The position numbers and the translations under genes are program-made. The notes below the pieces were generated by a model. The model saw nothing but the letters and a program-made list of their open reading frames with translations, searched no databases and was not told the DNA's origin. From JABABD01 sp965530995 (GTDB taxonomy: Bacteria > Bacteroidota > Bacteroidia > Flavobacteriales > Flavobacteriaceae), in contig CBESOB010000116.1 of NCBI GenBank assembly GCA_965530995.1, positions 1 to 9,281 of the forward strand: a stretch of 9,281 nucleotides of DNA. The letters are read 5' to 3'. Below are positions 6,027-9,281 of this stretch, piece by piece (within the stretch, counting starts at the first letter, position 1; each line of letters opens with the position of its first letter).

Positions 6027-8786
6027 ATGGCTAGAAGTTTTATTGATGACGTGTTAAATGACCTTATCGCAAAAGATAGCGACATTTCTCAACTCACTTT
6101 TATTTTACCGAGTATTAGAGCCGGTAATTTCTTAAAAAACAGGATATCCAAATTAACAGATAAAACCCTTTTTTCTCCCGAAATATTAAGCGTTGAAGAG
6201 TTCATTGAAACTATCTCGCTTTTAAAAGGGATTTCAAATACTGAATTACTCTTCGAATTATACAAAGTATATCTCGAAATCACACCTTCTGACATTACTG
6301 ATGATTTTGATACTTTTTGCAAATGGGCCCAAATCATTATACAAGATTTCAACGAAATTGACAGATATCTAATTCCGCAAAATAAGATCTTTAATTACTT
6401 GAGTGCCATTAAGGAGGTTGATCATTGGTCAGTAGCCAAGGAGAAAACTGAATTGGTAACTAATTACCTGGCGTTTTGGAAAAAGCTGCCTCAATATTAT
6501 AAAGTCTTTAAGGATAATTTAATTTTAAAGGGCATCGGTTATCAAGGACTTTTGTACAGAGAAGCCTTAGATAAATTGGAACTATTTATACAGCACAACC
6601 CAGGCAAGAAGTTCGTTTTTCTTGGTTTTAATGCCCTCAATACCGCAGAACAAAGAATTATACAAGAACTGCTTCATCAAGGATTAGCCGATATTTATTG
6701 GGACATTGATTCTCATTTCATGAACTCCAAAATACATGATGCTGGATTATTTGTGCGACAACATACACATTGGAACTATTATCAAAACAACGAATTTAAA
6801 TGGGTTGCTAATAATTATGATTCCCACAAGAATATAAAAGCAATAGGCATACCTAAAAATGTAGGTCAAGCCAAGTATGTTGGTGAGATTTTATCTGAAA
6901 TTTCAAAATCAAACAATAGCATATCGAAAACGGCGGTTGTGCTAGGAGACGAGAACTTACTCTTGCCAGTGCTGAATTCTATTCCGAAAGACATCGGACA
7001 AGTGAATATTAGCATGGGCATGTCGTTGCAAATAGCGCCCATAGCGTCTTTGTTTGACTCCTTATTCCAATTGCATAAATTGGACAAGAGGCGTGAATTA
7101 TATTATAAGGATGTGCTTTCAATAACCTCCAATCATTTTATTGCAAGGGTTCTTAACACCAGTGTCACTGAAAATATTTCACTAGCGAACAACTATATTT
7201 CCAAAAACAATATTACCCATATAGCCATTGATAAACTCTTTGAATTATTTCCAAAAAATAGGGAGCTAATAGAACTACTTTTTGGTGATTGGGAAAATAA
7301 TTCGCGAAATGGGCTCAAGAAATGTAACCGTATCATTCAGGTGCTAAAGAATAATTTGAATGTCAATAAAACAGAAAATTTATTGTCATTAGAATATCTT
7401 TTCAAGTTTAATCAAGTGTTCAATCAGCTATCACTATTATTAGATGAATTTGATTATGCAAAGGACATCAAAACACTAATGACGCTTTATAGGGAAGTGT
7501 TGTCATCTGAAACGCTTGATTTTCGAGGCGAGCCTCTACAAGGTTTACAGGTTATTGGTATGTTAGAATCTCGTGTCATAGATTTTGAAACAGTCATAAT
7601 CACCTCGGTTAACGAAGGAATACTTCCTTCGGGCAAAGGAAGCAATTCATTCATCCCGTTTGATGTTAAACTAGAATATGGCCTGCCAACTTACAAAGAA
7701 AAAGATGCCGTATATACCTACCATTTTTATCATTTATTACAAAGAGCAAAAAACGTCTTCATTCTTTACAACACGGAAGTAGACGCTTTAAATGGTGGTG
7801 AAAAAAGTCGTTTCATTACGCAATTGGAAGTAGAAGGTATTCATGAAATCGATCACTATACAGTTGCCCCTAAAATTACATCAAGTAAAAAAGAAATTAA
7901 ATCCATAAGTAAAACCGAAAGCGTAATCACGAGGCTAAAAGAAGTGGCATCCAATGGTTTTTCTCCATCGTCTCTTACTTCATACATTAGGAATCCGATG
8001 GATTTTTATTATCAAAAGATTCTGGGGGTCAATACTTTCGAGGATGTAGAGGAGACGGTAGCCTCCAACACCTTTGGTACCATAGTACATAATGTTCTAG
8101 AAGCGCTTTACATCCCTAGTATTGGAGAACTGTTAACCCCTGCTAACTTGATCCAAATGAAATCTCAAATCTCGGATCTAGTCACTAAGCAGTTCAAAAA
8201 AGAGTTCAAGGATGGCAGTACTACATCTGGCAAGAACTTGATCATCTTTGAAATTACTAAAAGATATATATCAAATTTTTTAGATACGGAAATTGAATCC
8301 CTGCATCAAGGTAAACAGATAAAGATCTTGGCACTTGAAAAAGAATTAAGAGTACCCATTGACATTCCGGCATTAGACTTTCCAGTATACCTAAAAGGCA
8401 CTGTAGACAGGATAGATGAATGTGATGGCGTTCTGAGGGTCATCGATTATAAAACTGGCAACGTGACACAAGGCAAAGTCGAAATTGTAGATTGGGAAGA
8501 CATAAGTACAGACTACGATAAATATAGTAAGTCCTTTCAAATATTGACTTACGCCTATATGCAACACCTTGAAACACCCTTCAATAAACCAGTTGAAGCA
8601 GGTATAATCTCATTCAAGAACCTAAAAAACGGATTATTGAAGTTTGGCACAAAAGACTCTTTAAGAAGCCGAAATAAGGATAATAAGATCACAGAAGACA
8701 CTTTGCTGTCATTCTCTACGGAATTGAAGAAGCTCATACATGAGATTTGCGATCCGGAAAAGAATTTTATTGAGAAAGACGTGTGA
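6027..8786 (+). CDS. addB: AddB-type helicase-like/nuclease subunit with C-terminal PD-(D/E)XK domain
   Basis: Predicted second subunit of the AddAB-type resection enzyme, 919 residues. Its central region carries AddB-family signatures: FILPSIRAG at 25-33, LGFNALNTAEQ from 199, and VIGMLESRVIDFE from 509 followed by SVNEGILP (Asn529-Glu-Gly). The C-terminal nuclease is intact by motif: G684 and H688 (FGTIVH), Asp794 (GTVDRID), Asp807-Tyr-Lys809 (IDYKTG) and Gln838-x3-Tyr842. I see no Walker A at the N-terminus, so it is probably not an active ATPase. The four cysteines that hold a 4Fe-4S cluster in Firmicutes AddB are also not visible: Asn656 (IRNPMDFYY) stands where CP is expected, and only Cys908 lies near the end. 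The ATG fits the N-terminus I expect for this family and lies 6 nt after the OmpA-gene terminator, with no obvious promoter of its own. Annotation pipelines often label such proteins PD-(D/E)XK nuclease family. Confidence 0.87.
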   Translation: MARSFIDDVLNDLIAKDSDISQLTFILPSIRAGNFLKNRISKLTDKTLFSPEILSVEEFIETISLLKGISNTELLFELYKVYLEITPSDITDDFDTFCKWAQIIIQDFNEIDRYLIPQNKIFNYLSAIKEVDHWSVAKEKTELVTNYLAFWKKLPQYYKVFKDNLILKGIGYQGLLYREALDKLELFIQHNPGKKFVFLGFNALNTAEQRIIQELLHQGLADIYWDIDSHFMNSKIHDAGLFVRQHTHWNYYQNNEFKWVANNYDSHKNIKAIGIPKNVGQAKYVGEILSEISKSNNSISKTAVVLGDENLLLPVLNSIPKDIGQVNISMGMSLQIAPIASLFDSLFQLHKLDKRRELYYKDVLSITSNHFIARVLNTSVTENISLANNYISKNNITHIAIDKLFELFPKNRELIELLFGDWENNSRNGLKKCNRIIQVLKNNLNVNKTENLLSLEYLFKFNQVFNQLSLLLDEFDYAKDIKTLMTLYREVLSSETLDFRGEPLQGLQVIGMLESRVIDFETVIITSVNEGILPSGKGSNSFIPFDVKLEYGLPTYKEKDAVYTYHFYHLLQRAKNVFILYNTEVDALNGGEKSRFITQLEVEGIHEIDHYTVAPKITSSKKEIKSISKTESVITRLKEVASNGFSPSSLTSYIRNPMDFYYQKILGVNTFEDVEETVASNTFGTIVHNVLEALYIPSIGELLTPANLIQMKSQISDLVTKQFKKEFKDGSTTSGKNLIIFEITKRYISNFLDTEIESLHQGKQIKILALEKELRVPIDIPALDFPVYLKGTVDRIDECDGVLRVIDYKTGNVTQGKVEIVDWEDISTDYDKYSKSFQILTYAYMQHLETPFNKPVEAGIISFKNLKNGLLKFGTKDSLRSRNKDNKITEDTLLSFSTELKKLIHEICDPEKNFIEKDV

Positions 8787-8828
8787 AAACCCTTTTACGC
8801 TCATTAAATATGCTTCGAAGGGGTAAAT

Positions 8829-8870
8829 TGGAGAAGATGAGAGTCGAACCCACGACCTCTTGACCGTTAG
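8829..8870 (-). pseudogene. tRNA 3'-half fragment (tRNA remnant or attachment-site scar)
   Basis: Read on the minus strand, this fits the 3' half of a class I tRNA position by position. Complement 8859-8863 gives TCAAG (39-43), 8854-8858 AGGTC (44-48), 8849-8853 GTGGG (49-53), 8842-8848 TTCGACT (T-loop), 8837-8841 CTCAT (61-65, closing the T-stem with two G-U pairs), 8830-8836 CTTCTCC (acceptor 3' strand) and 8829 a discriminator A; CCA is not encoded. The anticodon-loop positions read CTAACGG, which is not a credible bacterial anticodon loop. Upstream sequence gives no complete anticodon stem, D-arm or GGAGAAG acceptor 5' strand. It is therefore not a working tRNA. Similar 3' halves remain where integrative elements recombine into tRNA genes, but a degraded duplicate is equally possible. 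The parent tRNA identity cannot be told. Confidence 0.62.
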
Positions 8871-8933
8871 TCATTAAAAAACTCCCTTAGCGAATAAAAC
8901 TATAGCACCTTCTAATAAATTTAATTGTGAATG

Positions 8934-8975
8934 AAATAAGTATCAAGGGCATTATAATGTCCTTGATACTTATTT
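8934..8975 (-). terminator. Long stem-loop, probable terminator of the sulfatase gene
   Basis: Positions 8934-8948 pair perfectly with 8961-8975 (15 bp). G8949-T8960 (G-U) and three more pairs continue the stem to a TATA loop, making about 19 bp in all. It starts 7 nt beyond the stop codon of the minus-strand sulfatase gene. On that strand the stem ends in CTTATTT, so it would work as a modest intrinsic terminator; the symmetry means it could also block plus-strand readthrough from addB. Confidence 0.75.
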
Positions 8976-8982
8976 ATAAGGT

Positions 8983-9281
8983 TTATTCAATTCCAACAAC
9001 TATTTTGTTGATCTTTCCGTTAAACTTGGTTTCATCCGGGCCATAACCAATACCTAATGCAACAGGGGTTTGATTATCTAGTCCCACATCTGCAGTTTCG
9101 TCTGCTGAAAAGATATTTGGCTGGGTTTTTTCTATTCTGGATGACCCTACCTTTTTGTCATTAATATAAATGGTTCCATTTCCACCTTTACCTGCTCCAC
9201 CTCCGTCATAGTCAAATTCAAATTTAACAGTTGTTGCACCCATCGGCAGTTTTTTCGAACTGGCAACTACATATCGGTCCA
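8983..9281 (-). CDS. Arylsulfatase, C-terminal fragment (runs off the right edge)
   Basis: The last 98 codons of a minus-strand gene, stop codon at 8983-8985; the frame stays open to 9281, so the Met codon at 9241-9243 is internal. The readable end contains FDYDGGGAGKGGNGTIYIN, then VGSSRIEKTQPNIFSADETADVG and NQTPVALG. I recognise this as the beta-sandwich C-terminal tail common to a group of bacterial arylsulfatases. The catalytic domain, with its formylglycine CxPxR motif, would lie outside the window. Enzymes of this kind hydrolyse sulfate esters and are usually exported; substrate cannot be inferred. It converges with addB, and the stem-loop at 8934-8975 lies just past its stop. Confidence 0.8.
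   Translation of the reverse strand, partial: DRYVVASSKKLPMGATTVKFEFDYDGGGAGKGGNGTIYINDKKVGSSRIEKTQPNIFSADETADVGLDNQTPVALGIGYGPDETKFNGKINKIVVGIE

Noticed and set aside
54..8786. An antiviral defence system built from the helicase and nuclease genes.
   Set aside because: Both proteins fit the AddA and AddB housekeeping repair families end to end. The intervening genes are metabolic and envelope functions, and no defence-associated partner, restriction enzyme or CRISPR array is present.
8789..8824. Possible hairpin pairing ACCCTT with AAGGGGT just after the addB stop, as an addB terminator.
   Set aside because: Only about six pairs with a bulged G, a long AT-rich loop and no following T-run; too weak to call.
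8829..8905. A complete functional tRNA gene on the minus strand.
   Set aside because: Only positions about 39-73 fit. No D-arm, no 5' acceptor strand complementary to CTTCTCC, and an anticodon loop reading CTAACGG rule out a working tRNA.

Overview
The window reads as a low-GC member of the Bacteroidota, most likely class Flavobacteriia. The reasons are: AT-rich DNA, starts without clear Shine-Dalgarno sequences, a promoter of the Bacteroidota type (TTTG, 19 nt, TAnnTTTG) upstream of the outer-membrane gene, an OmpA-family protein carrying thrombospondin type-3 repeats between barrel and peptidoglycan-binding domain, and helicase/nuclease proteins of the divergent Bacteroidota AddAB type. This is inferred from protein and promoter style; no rRNA or other direct taxonomic marker is present.

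Layout. Four plus-strand genes fill positions 54-8786. The first is an AddA-type UvrD-like helicase with a C-terminal PD-(D/E)XK nuclease (54-3179, GTG start). It is followed after 18 nt by kbl, glycine C-acetyltransferase (3198-4391). A 124-bp gap with a recognisable promoter leads to an OmpA-family outer-membrane protein (4516-5955), which ends at a strong intrinsic terminator (5985-6020). Only 6 nt after that terminator's T-rich tail begins the AddB-type partner with its own C-terminal nuclease domain (6027-8786). The 196-bp gap after addB holds a minus-strand tRNA 3'-half fragment (about 8829-8870) and a long stem-loop (8934-8975). The stem-loop sits just beyond the stop of a minus-strand gene running off the right edge, which encodes the C-terminus of a probable arylsulfatase (8983 to beyond 9281).

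How the genes work together. AddA and AddB are expected to form the heterodimeric helicase-nuclease that resects double-strand breaks for RecA-dependent repair. Here the two subunit genes are separated by about 2.8 kb holding two genes of unrelated function, kbl (threonine/glycine metabolism) and ompA (envelope). The OmpA-type gene appears to be its own promoter-to-terminator unit. The tRNA fragment and the sulfatase at the right edge suggest a boundary between a core block and an accessory block, possibly an old integration site.

I see no CRISPR array, transposase, toxin-antitoxin pair or recognisable defence island. The window is mostly ordinary core genome. The points most worth checking are the split addA/addB arrangement, the terminator pressed against the addB start, the loss of helicase and Fe-S motifs in AddB, and the tRNA scar.
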